From positions 1 to 55,302 of the IMG/VR virus record IMGVR_UViG_3300021964_000086: a stretch of 55,302 nt of DNA; one strand, given 5' to 3'. The notes below the pieces were generated by a model that saw only the letters and a list, made by a program, of their open reading frames with translations, made no database searches and was not told the origin of the DNA. This DNA is from a virus. The translations under genes and the position numbers were made by a program. Below, one piece after another: positions 24,785 to 32,589 of this stretch. Every line of letters starts with the position of its first letter. Positions within the stretch are counted from its first letter, which is position 1.

Positions 24785-25173
24785 TTTCTCCCACCTTTAT
24801 ATAATCTCTCTTTTATATAATCAATCTGTTTTTTAGTCATTAAAGATAAAGCCTCTTGTGCCTTCTTATTAGAATAACCAAAGTGTTGTTTTACAACATC
24901 TAGGTCTTTTATCTTTGAAGACTTTAACCATTTACTAAATCTTTTTCTAGACTTTATACTATTTAGATAAAATGAGAATTGCATATGCTTCGTAGCATGA
25001 TGTAACCTATTCATTTCGTTAGCATACATGATTGTATCGGAGAAATAAGACAAACCTTTATTAATTATAAAAGGTGGATACTTTTTTTCCCAATCTCTAT
25101 CATCAGTATCAAGTAGTTTTTCTTTACTGTAATTGATTGCTGTGAGATACTTTGTTAGGCTGTAGTCACTCAT
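24781..25173 (-). CDS. 62: Clamp loader small subunit gp62
   Basis: 130 residues. Recognised by position between gp44 and RegA and by KYLTAINYSKEKLL, YPPFIINKGLSYF, NEMNRLHHATKHMQFSFYLN and the C-terminal KQHFGYSNKKAQEAL. gp62 joins four gp44 subunits to load the gp45 clamp. Shorter than T4 gp62 (187), as usual for marine relatives. ATGA-type overlaps with both neighbours. Confidence 0.92.
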   Translation of the reverse strand: MSDYSLTKYLTAINYSKEKLLDTDDRDWEKKYPPFIINKGLSYFSDTIMYANEMNRLHHATKHMQFSFYLNSIKSRKRFSKWLKSSKIKDLDVVKQHFGYSNKKAQEALSLMTKKQIDYIKERLYKGGRK

Positions 25174-26114
25174 TTGAATTTACATTCGGTCATTATCTCG
25201 GTGAGACAAGCAACCATGTTTAATTCAGGATCTGCTACAAAGGCATTCTTATATTGATACTCTGCCAGAAGAATAACCATAGGTGGAATACTTTGTGGTT
25301 GTAATTCTGTATAAAAGTTTTGATATAAGTCTTTGTATAAACCAGCAGGGTCTTGGTCAATGTGATCTACAACCCATTTTCTCATATCACCAAAGTGTCT
25401 ATCTTTTAATGCCTTGTTTAAAGACTTGATATTTGCTTCAGCAATATTAACAAGAATACCTGTATCTATTTTACCTGATACAGAATATCTTTGTAGTTCA
25501 TTGATAGTTCGTCTAAAGTCTGGATAAAACTTAATAATAAGTTCTGCCAATACCTTTGGTTCAAACTCAATGTTCTCTTGTTCTAAGATTGTGGATAATC
25601 GTTTGTGAAATAAACCTGCTAGTTTTTCTTTATCTTTTTTCTGAATAGAAAAATTAATTACAGTACATCTAGAATGGATTGCAGGTATAATTTTATTCTT
25701 ATAATTACATGTAAAAATAAATCTACAATTATTACTAAATGTTTCTATAAAGTTTCTTAGGGCAGGTTGAACACTCTCAGCATTCATGTAATCTGCTTCG
25801 TCAACAATAACCACTTTAGGTTTACCTGTCTCATGTAGAGACACAGTTGAAGCAAAGTTTTTGATTTGATTTCTAACGACATCAATGGAACGACCTTCGT
25901 CAGAACCATTGATCATCATTACATCACAACCAAGTTCATTACATAATGCTTTGGCAACAGTAGTTTTACCAGTGCCGGCAGTACCAGATAATAATAGATT
26001 TGGTATTTCTCCTTGTTTGAGTATGGACTTAAAAGTCTTTTTTATCTCAACAGGTAGAATACACTCGTCAATTGTGGAGGGTCTATAAGCCTCCACCCAT
26101 AATAAATTTTCCAT
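25170..26114 (-). CDS. 44: Clamp loader ATPase subunit gp44
   Basis: 314 residues, AAA+ fold: Walker A SGTAGTGKT (43-51), Walker B VVIVDEADYM, sensor FIFTCNYKNKI and the SRC motif (IHSRCTVI) with the arginine finger. It hydrolyses ATP to open and place the gp45 ring. Same length as T4 gp44 (319). Overlaps gene 62 by four bases. Confidence 0.96.
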   Translation of the reverse strand: MENLLWVEAYRPSTIDECILPVEIKKTFKSILKQGEIPNLLLSGTAGTGKTTVAKALCNELGCDVMMINGSDEGRSIDVVRNQIKNFASTVSLHETGKPKVVIVDEADYMNAESVQPALRNFIETFSNNCRFIFTCNYKNKIIPAIHSRCTVINFSIQKKDKEKLAGLFHKRLSTILEQENIEFEPKVLAELIIKFYPDFRRTINELQRYSVSGKIDTGILVNIAEANIKSLNKALKDRHFGDMRKWVVDHIDQDPAGLYKDLYQNFYTELQPQSIPPMVILLAEYQYKNAFVADPELNMVACLTEIMTECKFK

Positions 26115-26116
26115 TA

Positions 26117-26785
26117 TTACCCCTCATACTTAGATGTATTTTCTAGGGCAATCCAATATTCTACTGATTTATTTTTGTGTTTGAAATTAGAAATAAGTTT
26201 AGATGATATTGCCACAGTATAATCGCCTGGTAACATTTTAAAATGTTCTGTCTTAAAATGAAATTCAAACTTTTTATCTGTCGTGCCTACTTTAACATCA
26301 TAGGTATTGGCAGTATCGTTTTTCTTATCAACGGCAGACATAATGATATCTTCACCCACAGATTTGACAGCAATGTCTGGTAGTTGTAACATAGACGCAG
26401 CCTTTTTAACTTTTGTTAAATCAGTTTCTGTCAATGTAAATTCAACCTCAGTTGCAGGCATCTTAACATCTTTTTGGGGAGTTGTAAGAATAGATTCATC
26501 AGCAAAGAAGTATTTTGATTTTGTTGATGTGCCTTCTTCGTTGATTGTCATGTGTTTTTCATCAAAAGAAAACACAGGTTTATTGAATAAAGATAACATA
26601 CCTAAAAACTCTGATAGATCGTAGATAGCAATATCTTGTGGAAATTCTTCTTCGACACCAGCAGTTGCGAGTATGTTCTTCATTGTAGAGATAGTTTTAA
26701 TTTCTTTACCTGAAGTAATCTTTAAGTTAGGATTAATCTCACTAAAGTTTTTTAGTATCTCTTTTGTATTATCACTCAGTTTCAT
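26117..26785 (-). CDS. 45: Sliding clamp gp45
   Basis: 222 residues, close to T4 gp45 (228). Pattern MKLSDNTKEILKNFSEINPN, AIYDLSEFLGMLSLF, KYFFADESILTTP and C-terminal SVEYWIALENTSKYEG. It is a processivity ring for gp43; in T4 it also activates late transcription through gp55 and gp33. Two bases separate it from gene 44. Confidence 0.95.
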   Translation of the reverse strand: MKLSDNTKEILKNFSEINPNLKITSGKEIKTISTMKNILATAGVEEEFPQDIAIYDLSEFLGMLSLFNKPVFSFDEKHMTINEEGTSTKSKYFFADESILTTPQKDVKMPATEVEFTLTETDLTKVKKAASMLQLPDIAVKSVGEDIIMSAVDKKNDTANTYDVKVGTTDKKFEFHFKTEHFKMLPGDYTVAISSKLISNFKHKNKSVEYWIALENTSKYEG

Positions 26786-26800
26786 TATATAGTTCTCCTG

Positions 26801-27103
26801 TTAGTTGTTTCTAAATTTTTCACTAGCGACAGAACCAAGTGGTGGTTCTTGGTAGTGATCTTGGGACAATTGTATAATAGCATAATGAATAACTTTCATA
26901 AGGTCTTTCTTATTCTTGCCATCCTTTTTGCCATATCGTTGAGCATATTTTAAAATATTACCCATACAGAAACCTTCACCATGTCCCTGGTCAATGATGA
27001 TTTCAGTAGCTTGTTTTTGAGATTGTGCGTAATGAGACGAATAGGTTCCGTCTATGTAATCTTTTATATCTTGTAAAATTATATCTTCTTTAAATTTATA
27101 CAT
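26801..27103 (-). CDS. Small DUF3310-like phage protein
   Basis: 100 residues. The stretch EGFCMGNILKYAQRYGKKDG followed by KKDLMKVIHYAIIQL matches the common phage domain often listed as DUF3310 or SaV-like, described as linked to nucleotide metabolism. It opens the clamp operon (45-44-62-regA-43). The promoter -10 box ends exactly six bases before the ATG and there is no Shine-Dalgarno, so the mRNA is predicted to be leaderless. Confidence 0.7.
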   Translation of the reverse strand: MYKFKEDIILQDIKDYIDGTYSSHYAQSQKQATEIIIDQGHGEGFCMGNILKYAQRYGKKDGKNKKDLMKVIHYAIIQLSQDHYQEPPLGSVASEKFRNN

Positions 27104-27109
27104 GTGTCC

Positions 27110-27138
27110 ATTATATCAGGTTTCAATTCAAAAGTCAA
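27110..27138 (-). promoter_or_regulatory. Extended -10 promoter of the clamp operon
   Basis: TTGACT at 27133-27138, 17 bases, CC-TGA-TATAAT with the hexamer at 27110-27115. The -35 box borders the 3' arm of the hsp20 terminator hairpin. Confidence 0.88.
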
Positions 27139-27160
27139 GGGCGGAGTGGTTACCGCCCTT
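27137..27160 (-). terminator. Terminator hairpin after hsp20
   Basis: Stem AAGGGCGG / CCGCCCTT (8 pairs), eight-base loop, followed by GACTTTTG. The end of its 3' arm is the start of the next promoter's -35 box, an unusually tight terminator-promoter overlap. Confidence 0.7.
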
Positions 27161-27167
27161 ATCTATT

Positions 27168-27587
27168 TTATGCAATATCAATTGTTCTTGGTTTTTTAGC
27201 TTCTGGAACTATTTTTTCCAATGCGATTGATAACATACCATCTTTCATTTCAGCGCCTCTAACTTCTACATCATCAGCGGTTGTGAATGATCTTGTAAAA
27301 TGTCTTTTGGCAATACCTCTATGAATTGTATCTTTATCTTCCTCATCTTTGTGAGTTGATTTAATTGTGATAGTATTGTCGGCATATTTCACCTCAATAT
27401 CATTTTTATTATAACCAGCAAGTGCCATTTCAATTGTCCAATTGAGATCGTCTTTACCTTTCACGATATTGTATGGTGGGAATGAATTTGATCTATTATC
27501 TACATAATGATCAAACTGTGAGAACAGATCATCAAATCCAATTGTAAATGGTCTGAGATCGTTCCAAATAGATAAGTTTCTTGTCAT
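27168..27587 (-). CDS. hsp20: Small heat-shock protein Hsp20 (IbpA-like)
   Basis: 139 residues with an alpha-crystallin domain: PPYNIVKGKDDLNWTIEMAL, KHFTRSF-like KRHFTRSFTTADDVEV, GMLSIALEKIVPE and the C-terminal I-x-I type TIDIA. IbpA-like chaperones hold unfolded proteins and are frequent in marine T4-like phages, where they probably assist virion assembly. A strong AAGGAGG site precedes the ATG. A late box at 27651-27658 indicates late expression. Confidence 0.93.
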   Translation of the reverse strand: MTRNLSIWNDLRPFTIGFDDLFSQFDHYVDNRSNSFPPYNIVKGKDDLNWTIEMALAGYNKNDIEVKYADNTITIKSTHKDEEDKDTIHRGIAKRHFTRSFTTADDVEVRGAEMKDGMLSIALEKIVPEAKKPRTIDIA

Positions 27588-27627
27588 AGTTTCCTCCTTG
27601 TTAGCAAGTTAACTTAATGTTAAAATT

Positions 27628-27790
27628 GAGACCCTTACGGCGTCTCATTATATTTATATAGTTATTAATCATAAAATTTCAAGTGGTAGTTTTTTCTAGG
27701 ATTCACTATCCAGAGGGAAACTACCAAACCCGAAATGTGTTGTCTTTACGAGAGGCAACACTCATAGAGGACTTACGAACCGCCTCTATG
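27628..27790 (-). ncRNA. Candidate structured leader or noncoding RNA with four hairpins
   Basis: In the ~215-base gap between the HTH gene and hsp20 the minus strand carries: CATAGAGG/CCTCTATG (27763-27790), GTGTTG/CAACAC (27737-27761), a long stem GGTAGTTT/AAACTACC with an inner GGAT/ATCC stem (27685-27725), and GAGAC..CC-GTAA-GG..GTCTC with a GNRA-type loop (27628-27646). Late boxes precede the first and the last hairpin, so transcripts would begin at a stem. No convincing ORF and no tRNA cloverleaf is present. Confidence 0.4.
27651..27658 (-). promoter_or_regulatory. Late promoter box TATAAATA of hsp20
   Basis: Exact late consensus; the predicted RNA would begin close to the GTAA-loop hairpin at 27628-27646, giving a ~60-base leader. 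Confidence 0.65.
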
Positions 27791-27792
27791 AC

Positions 27793-27800
27793 TATTTATG
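27793..27800 (-). promoter_or_regulatory. Late promoter box CATAAATA
   Basis: Seven of eight bases of the late consensus, in CATAAATAGTC, just after the stop of the HTH gene. It would transcribe the hairpin-rich region and hsp20. Confidence 0.6.
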
Positions 27801-27801
27801 C

Positions 27802-28056
27802 TTATGCATAAACTGATGGTTCTAAAGCGGCAAAACCAGCAGCGATTAGCGCTTTAGATGGAGTACCTATTCTGTAATAAGTACCTGATTTGTTTTTGTT
27901 GATATAGACACAATGGCCTTCCTCACGGATTTTATCAACAACCGCTCTAGGCTTAGAGAGGTTAAATTTAGTCTGTGCTTCTTTCCAAGTCACAGACTGG
28001 CCTCTTAACAAAGCGTTAAGAAACTTAGTGCTATTAGCAAGAGTTTTTCTACCCAT
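27802..28056 (-). CDS. Small helix-turn-helix protein
   Basis: 84 residues from MGRKTLANSTKFLNALLRGQ. Residues ~18-45 (VTWKEAQTKFNLSKPRAVVD) look like a winged helix-turn-helix, followed by a beta wing (GHCVYINKNKSGTYYRIG). The start at 28056 is preferred over 28095 because AAAGGA lies upstream. Probably DNA-binding. It follows rpsU by 25 bases and precedes the late box at 27793. Target unknown. Confidence 0.65.
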   Translation of the reverse strand: MGRKTLANSTKFLNALLRGQSVTWKEAQTKFNLSKPRAVVDKIREEGHCVYINKNKSGTYYRIGTPSKALIAAGFAALEPSVYA

Positions 28057-28081
28057 AATATAAGGTCCTTTCTTTATTTGG

Positions 28082-28291
28082 TTAGTTGTCATCAAGTCGC
28101 TCTTGTAGGCGTCTTAATTTGTTTACACGCTTGATTGATTCTTTTTTCAAGCGTTGTCTTTTTAACGAAGGCTTTTCATAATATTGCCTTTGTTTTAATT
28201 CTTTTAACAAGCCATCTTTCATAACTTTCTTTTTTAATTGTCTCATGGCTTTATCTACATTGTTGTTTCTAACTTTAACTTCCAATACCAT
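28082..28291 (-). CDS. rpsU: Ribosomal protein bS21
   Basis: 69 residues: MVLEVKVRNNNVDKAMRQLK, KQRQYYEKPSLKRQRLK and a basic tail, an unmistakable bS21 (host ~70 residues). bS21 sits on the 30S platform near the anti-Shine-Dalgarno and helps initiation. Phage copies are known from marine viruses and are thought to exchange into host ribosomes and favour viral mRNAs. A GGAG site lies upstream. This is notable beside the predicted leaderless phage mRNAs. Confidence 0.95.
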   Translation of the reverse strand: MVLEVKVRNNNVDKAMRQLKKKVMKDGLLKELKQRQYYEKPSLKRQRLKKESIKRVNKLRRLQERLDDN

Positions 28292-28292
28292 T

Positions 28293-28856
28293 TTATATTT
28301 TCTCCGGTATGTAATCTACTGATAAATCATAACCACCGTATGGATTTTCATTCATAGTAACTTTTTTTACACTAGGTTGTTTTTCAAAATATTCTTTCAT
28401 TGCTTCCTCGCCTAGTGTTCCTTTTTTAATCATTGTGTTTTTATCAAAATACTTTTTAGTTTTGTAATGTTTATTTTCCCAATTAGTATTACCTAAATGT
28501 CTAAATCTTTTTTTCCACACATCAGATAAAGTACCCACTCTTTTTATCCATGGTAAATTTTGAGGTATGTTATACCATATACCATCTTTAGATTCTTTTA
28601 CATTATCAGGATTTGTATAATATTTTTTACCATCTTTAGTTAACCAGTCATATATTTTTTTTGCAGGTGCTCTTATTATCTCACCTTCTCTAATATGACC
28701 AATTGTAGGTTTAACTTTGTAATCACCTGTACCTATAAAGTAAACCCAATCTTTATTTAACAAATTATCAATCTGTGATTCTCTTTGAGGAAAACTTACT
28801 ATGTATTTTGAATACATAAGTGTTTGAGTTTTAACCTCTACTCTTATAGTCTTCAT
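28293..28856 (-). CDS. Unrecognised phage protein upstream of rpsU
   Basis: 187 residues if started at MKTIRVEVKTQTLMYSKYIV (28856). A longer frame opens at 28943 but would overlap the AAA gene and read through a perfect hairpin. It contains WVYFIGTGDYKVKPTIGHIR, a stretch repeating the KKIYDWLTKDGKKYYTN theme and a C-terminal GTLGEEAMKEYFEKQ. No known motif. The only Shine-Dalgarno-like bases (GGGGAG) lie inside the hairpin stem, four bases before the ATG, so translation may be structure-controlled. Confidence 0.55.
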   Translation of the reverse strand: MKTIRVEVKTQTLMYSKYIVSFPQRESQIDNLLNKDWVYFIGTGDYKVKPTIGHIREGEIIRAPAKKIYDWLTKDGKKYYTNPDNVKESKDGIWYNIPQNLPWIKRVGTLSDVWKKRFRHLGNTNWENKHYKTKKYFDKNTMIKKGTLGEEAMKEYFEKQPSVKKVTMNENPYGGYDLSVDYIPEKI

Positions 28857-28860
28857 AGAA

Positions 28861-28880
28861 GGTGGGGATTTCTCCCCACC
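28861..28880 (-). promoter_or_regulatory. Perfect hairpin with GAAA tetraloop in front of a start codon
   Basis: Minus-strand stem GGTGGGGA / TCCCCACC (8 pairs) closed by GAAA, ending four bases before the ATG at 28856 and ~30 bases after the CobS-like stop. It has no U-run. It could mask the ribosome binding site or stabilise the upstream mRNA end. Confidence 0.6.
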
Positions 28881-28908
28881 CACGAGGTCTACATTATGAA
28901 CGATAGAT

Positions 28909-30081
28909 TTAAGCAAGGTCGCCCTCACTTTCCTCACTATCATTGGAAGGTCCTTGATTTAATTCGCTAATATCGACACCACTGTCAATCTTAGTGTATA
29001 GATCAAGGAAACTGTTTTTTGTGTCTTCGTCAAAACGATTTACACAAACCTCAACCGCTTTAAGTTTGTTCTTAAAGATGGCAAAAGCATTAACGATATG
29101 AACCAATCGTCTAGTGGCGATGATCTCATCTATACCACCATCGAAGAAAGTCTTACGAATAACCTCTGCCCACTTAACTAGGTTAGTAGTGTATTGAGTA
29201 TCTTTAAGACCATAATGGCTCATTACATTGTCTAAGATTTTTGTTTCAATCTTAGCAGAAGGATATGCCTGTTCAAAAGTCACAGGAAATCTTTCTAGAA
29301 ATGCCTCGTTAAGAATGTTGGTACCAATGAATCTACCGTCATCAGAACCTTTACCCTTAGTATTGGCGGTTGCGAAAATTTGAAACCCGTCTTTAGGTTC
29401 AACAAACTGACCTATCTTTTTAAGAAAGATACCATTACCTTCTAAGATTGGTTGTAAACACATAATCTTATTTGAGGCAAGGTCAATTTCGTCTAACAAT
29501 AACACGGCACCTTTTTTCATTGCATTGATAACAGGACCGTCATGCCAGACAGTTTCACCGTCTTGTAATCTGAAACCACCAAGTAAATCGTCTTCGTCAG
29601 TTTCGATTGTAATATTAACCCTAATCATTTCTCTAGAGAGTTCGGCACATGCCTGTTGAACACCAAGAGTTTTACCATTACCAGATAGACCAGTAATGAA
29701 TGTAGGATAAAAGATACCAGACTTAACAATGTTTTTGATATCTTTGTAATTACCAAAAGGCACAAAGGTGTCTTCTTTGTTAGGCACCAAGTTCTCAGTG
29801 GCACTTTCAGTAGTTTGAATTTGTTTAGAGATTTTTTGTTTAACCTCTGGTAGTGAAATTTCTTGTTTCACATTCTTAGAAGGATTTACAATACCATTCA
29901 CAGGCAATTTGTAAAGACCTCTAGATAATCTAAACTGAGGATTTTTGACTAACCACGCAGGTGCGTTTGGAATACCTAACGCAAGAGTGACCTCTCTAAT
30001 CTGTTGTCTAGTTACCGTGTCGGTACCAAATTTATCATGTATGGCTTTTACATAATTAATTTGTTTTTCATTTAGTTTCAT
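28909..30081 (-). CDS. cobS: CobS/MoxR-like AAA+ ATPase
   Basis: 390 residues. The N-terminal ~100 form a small domain (KAIHDKFGTDTVTRQQIREV), then an AAA+ core: Walker A GLSGNGKT, Walker B AVLLLDEIDLA, sensor IFATANTKGKG and NEAFLERFPVTF. It is the type called CobS in marine T4-like phages; in cobaltochelatases CobS works with CobT in inserting cobalt into corrin rings. Here its partner at 30224-32491 lies directly upstream. The real substrate in phage infection is not established; a MoxR/VWA-type remodelling role fits equally. Confidence 0.85.
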   Translation of the reverse strand: MKLNEKQINYVKAIHDKFGTDTVTRQQIREVTLALGIPNAPAWLVKNPQFRLSRGLYKLPVNGIVNPSKNVKQEISLPEVKQKISKQIQTTESATENLVPNKEDTFVPFGNYKDIKNIVKSGIFYPTFITGLSGNGKTLGVQQACAELSREMIRVNITIETDEDDLLGGFRLQDGETVWHDGPVINAMKKGAVLLLDEIDLASNKIMCLQPILEGNGIFLKKIGQFVEPKDGFQIFATANTKGKGSDDGRFIGTNILNEAFLERFPVTFEQAYPSAKIETKILDNVMSHYGLKDTQYTTNLVKWAEVIRKTFFDGGIDEIIATRRLVHIVNAFAIFKNKLKAVEVCVNRFDEDTKNSFLDLYTKIDSGVDISELNQGPSNDSEESEGDLA

Positions 30082-30108
30082 AATATAGCCTTTCTTAATT
30101 ATAGTTCC

Positions 30109-30137
30109 ATGCTATCAGGTCTTAACCCAAAAGTCAA
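30109..30137 (-). promoter_or_regulatory. Extended -10 promoter of the cobS-like gene
   Basis: TTGACT at 30132-30137, 17 bases, ACC-TGA-TAGCAT ending at 30109. The transcript has a ~20-base leader with an AAAGG site, so this gene is not leaderless. Confidence 0.82.
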
Positions 30138-30223
30138 GGGAATATTTAATTTTTTTTGGTAGGTGCGACAATATTGACCAACTGTTGCAAAAATGCAACA
30201 CTTTTGTTCGTATTTTGTTCTCA

Positions 30224-32491
30224 TTACGCAACCCTCTCAATAAATTTGTTTAAGAATATTCTAGACATTTTCTGTTGTTTAAAACCTTTAGAGAATATCT
30301 GTTTCATTTTACTTGCCGACATATCTGAAGTAATAACTGCCTCTTGACCTTGTATTCTCAGATTAGTTCTAGGCATTACAAATAATTCGTCATAACCAAT
30401 ATTCTGTTGTATCCAAACTTTGTTTTTTCTGATTTCTGCTTTCGCATCATCATATGCTTGATAACTTTGTTTGTTAGTAAAGTGGTTAATATCCCAATAG
30501 TTTAATTTTTTACCTGCGATATAATAACCAATCACAGTAGAACCTGTTTTCATTTTAAAGTATTCTAAAAAATGTTTGTGATAAGCGTGGAAATGAGTTT
30601 CTTTATGACCACCGTATTTGAAAGTATGAGTACCGTCTTTGATATTAATATCATACTGGTAAGTTTCTTTACCAACAATTTTACCATCAGTATCTTGAAT
30701 AGTCATCTTACCAGAAGTATGACCAGAGCCATCTGTTAAAAAGATAGTATTCATTTTTTGAATTTTGTGTTTTGATTGAAATTCATTTACTACATTGATT
30801 GCTTGATAGATTGCACTATCGAGTGGTGTGCCACCAAGTCTTAATGAGTGAGGACATTCAAATCTATCAGCAAATGGATCATAAGTACCATCGTTATATT
30901 CTTTTCTAGACATAGCATATGGCATGTAAGATTTAGCGATACCAAATAGATTTGCCATTGCCTCATTATATTTAACTGTCTTCATATCTGAATTTACAAA
31001 GTTTAATAATGATACATCTTCTAATATCAATTGACCTTCTTGATCATAATGATAAGGATATCTTTCATAATAGTTTCTAACTTCCCAACGATTGTATTGT
31101 TCTTTTTTGTTTGGTGTAAAGTTTGATCTGTTGTGATCTGAGAAAGCATAAACAGAGAATGGTATGTTTACTGCTTTACAGAACATTACTAGGTTCATAG
31201 TCTGAACGATAGTGTCATACATCTTGTCACCCATAGAACCAGACCAGTCAATGATCATAACCATACCGTGATTTTTTGCACCAGGTTCGATATTCATTCT
31301 GGCAAATATATCATCATTGTATTTGTAAGAGTGTAAAGCATTGGTATTAATTACACCAGTTCTAGCAGTTCTAGTCTTGATATAATTGTCTGCGGCTTTT
31401 CGCATCTCAAACTCTTTGACCATAAGATTTACAGTTCTCATTTGTTCTTGTTTGAATTGTTTAAACTCTTGTAATCTTTTTTCAAGAGGATAAGAAGTAT
31501 TTGCTTGATCAATCTTTAGTTTTAAATGTTCATAAGGAACAACAGCACTTTTACATTTAGGTAATGTCAAATAGATTTGTTCTTTTGTTTTTTCATCTAC
31601 TTTGGCAATAGATTTCTTTTGTTGTTCTAATGCTTCGTCAGTAATTGAGATATTACCTTTTGGTTTGTAACCACCTTCACCACTACCTAATGATTTTTGT
31701 TTTGCTGCGTGTTCTTGTTTTTCTTGATCGCCTTCTTCTTGTGAGGCACCCATTGTTTCGTTTTCATCTTCTGATTTATCATTATCAGATTCAGAAGAAG
31801 AAGAATTTTGTTGTTCTGGTTCTTGTTGTTCGTCTTGACCTTCTTGTGATTGTGATTGTTCTTCGTCTTCTCCCTCAACCAAATCACTAGACATATCATT
31901 TAATTGTGACTGCATTTCTTCTTGTTGTTCTTCGTCAAATTCTTCGTTTTCAGAATATGCATAAATGTCTTTTGTTAACTTAACTACATCAGACCAAGTG
32001 TTAAGATTATTTGATCTGGTAATAAATTCTTGTTCTTGTTCGTTAAATTCTATTTGTTGAGTAGTGCCTGATTTAGAAAAGATATTAAGTCTATCAATAA
32101 ATCGTAAACCATTAACATCTTTTTCTTTGATCATAAAGAAATCTTTTTCTACTAATTCATTGTAACCATTGAAATAAGATTTTCTTAAACCAGGATATTT
32201 GTTTTTCATTTTCTTATCAATACGAATGTCTTCAACAACATTAAAATAAGAATGTGGAATTTTATATTTCTTACTATCGAAATTTTGTGGAGTATATAAT
32301 GCGTGACCTACTTCGTGACCAACTAATAAATCATATAAGTCATTTGACATTTCTTCCCATATTGGAAGACATAATGTTCTAGTCTTAGGAATGAAATATG
32401 CTGTCTGTACTTTTTGATGAATAACATTAATGTTTTCAGTCGCAAGTAGTTTAGCAAGATTTGATTTTTGTGTTTTTGATATTTTGTTCAT
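30224..32491 (-). CDS. cobT: CobT-like protein: zinc-peptidase motif plus VWA domain
   Basis: 755 residues. N-terminal gluzincin-like motif HEVGH (59-63) with a downstream Glu in FNVVEDIRID as probable third zinc ligand; an acidic, Gln/Glu/Ser-rich linker (~195-265); and a C-terminal von Willebrand A domain with MIDAS DWSGS and later ITD-type FLTDGSG. Similar to CobT of cobaltochelatase and to VWA partners of MoxR ATPases. Together with the AAA gene downstream it forms an ATPase-VWA pair. The intact HExxH is striking and suggests proteolysis, though zinc-only structural use is possible. Confidence 0.85.
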   Translation of the reverse strand: MNKISKTQKSNLAKLLATENINVIHQKVQTAYFIPKTRTLCLPIWEEMSNDLYDLLVGHEVGHALYTPQNFDSKKYKIPHSYFNVVEDIRIDKKMKNKYPGLRKSYFNGYNELVEKDFFMIKEKDVNGLRFIDRLNIFSKSGTTQQIEFNEQEQEFITRSNNLNTWSDVVKLTKDIYAYSENEEFDEEQQEEMQSQLNDMSSDLVEGEDEEQSQSQEGQDEQQEPEQQNSSSSESDNDKSEDENETMGASQEEGDQEKQEHAAKQKSLGSGEGGYKPKGNISITDEALEQQKKSIAKVDEKTKEQIYLTLPKCKSAVVPYEHLKLKIDQANTSYPLEKRLQEFKQFKQEQMRTVNLMVKEFEMRKAADNYIKTRTARTGVINTNALHSYKYNDDIFARMNIEPGAKNHGMVMIIDWSGSMGDKMYDTIVQTMNLVMFCKAVNIPFSVYAFSDHNRSNFTPNKKEQYNRWEVRNYYERYPYHYDQEGQLILEDVSLLNFVNSDMKTVKYNEAMANLFGIAKSYMPYAMSRKEYNDGTYDPFADRFECPHSLRLGGTPLDSAIYQAINVVNEFQSKHKIQKMNTIFLTDGSGHTSGKMTIQDTDGKIVGKETYQYDINIKDGTHTFKYGGHKETHFHAYHKHFLEYFKMKTGSTVIGYYIAGKKLNYWDINHFTNKQSYQAYDDAKAEIRKNKVWIQQNIGYDELFVMPRTNLRIQGQEAVITSDMSASKMKQIFSKGFKQQKMSRIFLNKFIERVA

Positions 32492-32503
32492 AATATACTG
32501 CTT

Positions 32504-32532
32504 ATGCTATCAGGTCTTGATCTATTTGTCAA
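32504..32532 (-). promoter_or_regulatory. Extended -10 promoter of the cobT-like gene
   Basis: TTGACA at 32527-32532, 17 bases, ACC-TGA-TAGCAT with the hexamer at 32504-32509. The ATG follows 12 bases after the -10, leaving about six leader bases and no Shine-Dalgarno. Confidence 0.82.
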
Positions 32533-32589
32533 GGACAAAAAACTCTTATTTTTCAAGGGTTTAAGCAGGGTGCGACAATCCGCACACCC

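Noticed and set aside
27685-27790. Possible tRNA in the hairpin-rich gap
   Set aside because: GGTTCG and several stems are present, but acceptor, D and anticodon arms with proper spacing cannot be assembled.
28857-28943. Upstream extension of the gene at 28293-28856 to an ATG at 28943
   Set aside because: Would overlap the end of the CobS-like gene and encode the perfect hairpin; the residues added look non-protein-like.
31645-31899. Extra frames and repeat-like sequence in the acidic linker of the CobT-like gene
   Set aside because: Explained by Gln/Glu/Ser-rich low-complexity coding; not a separate gene or tandem repeat element.
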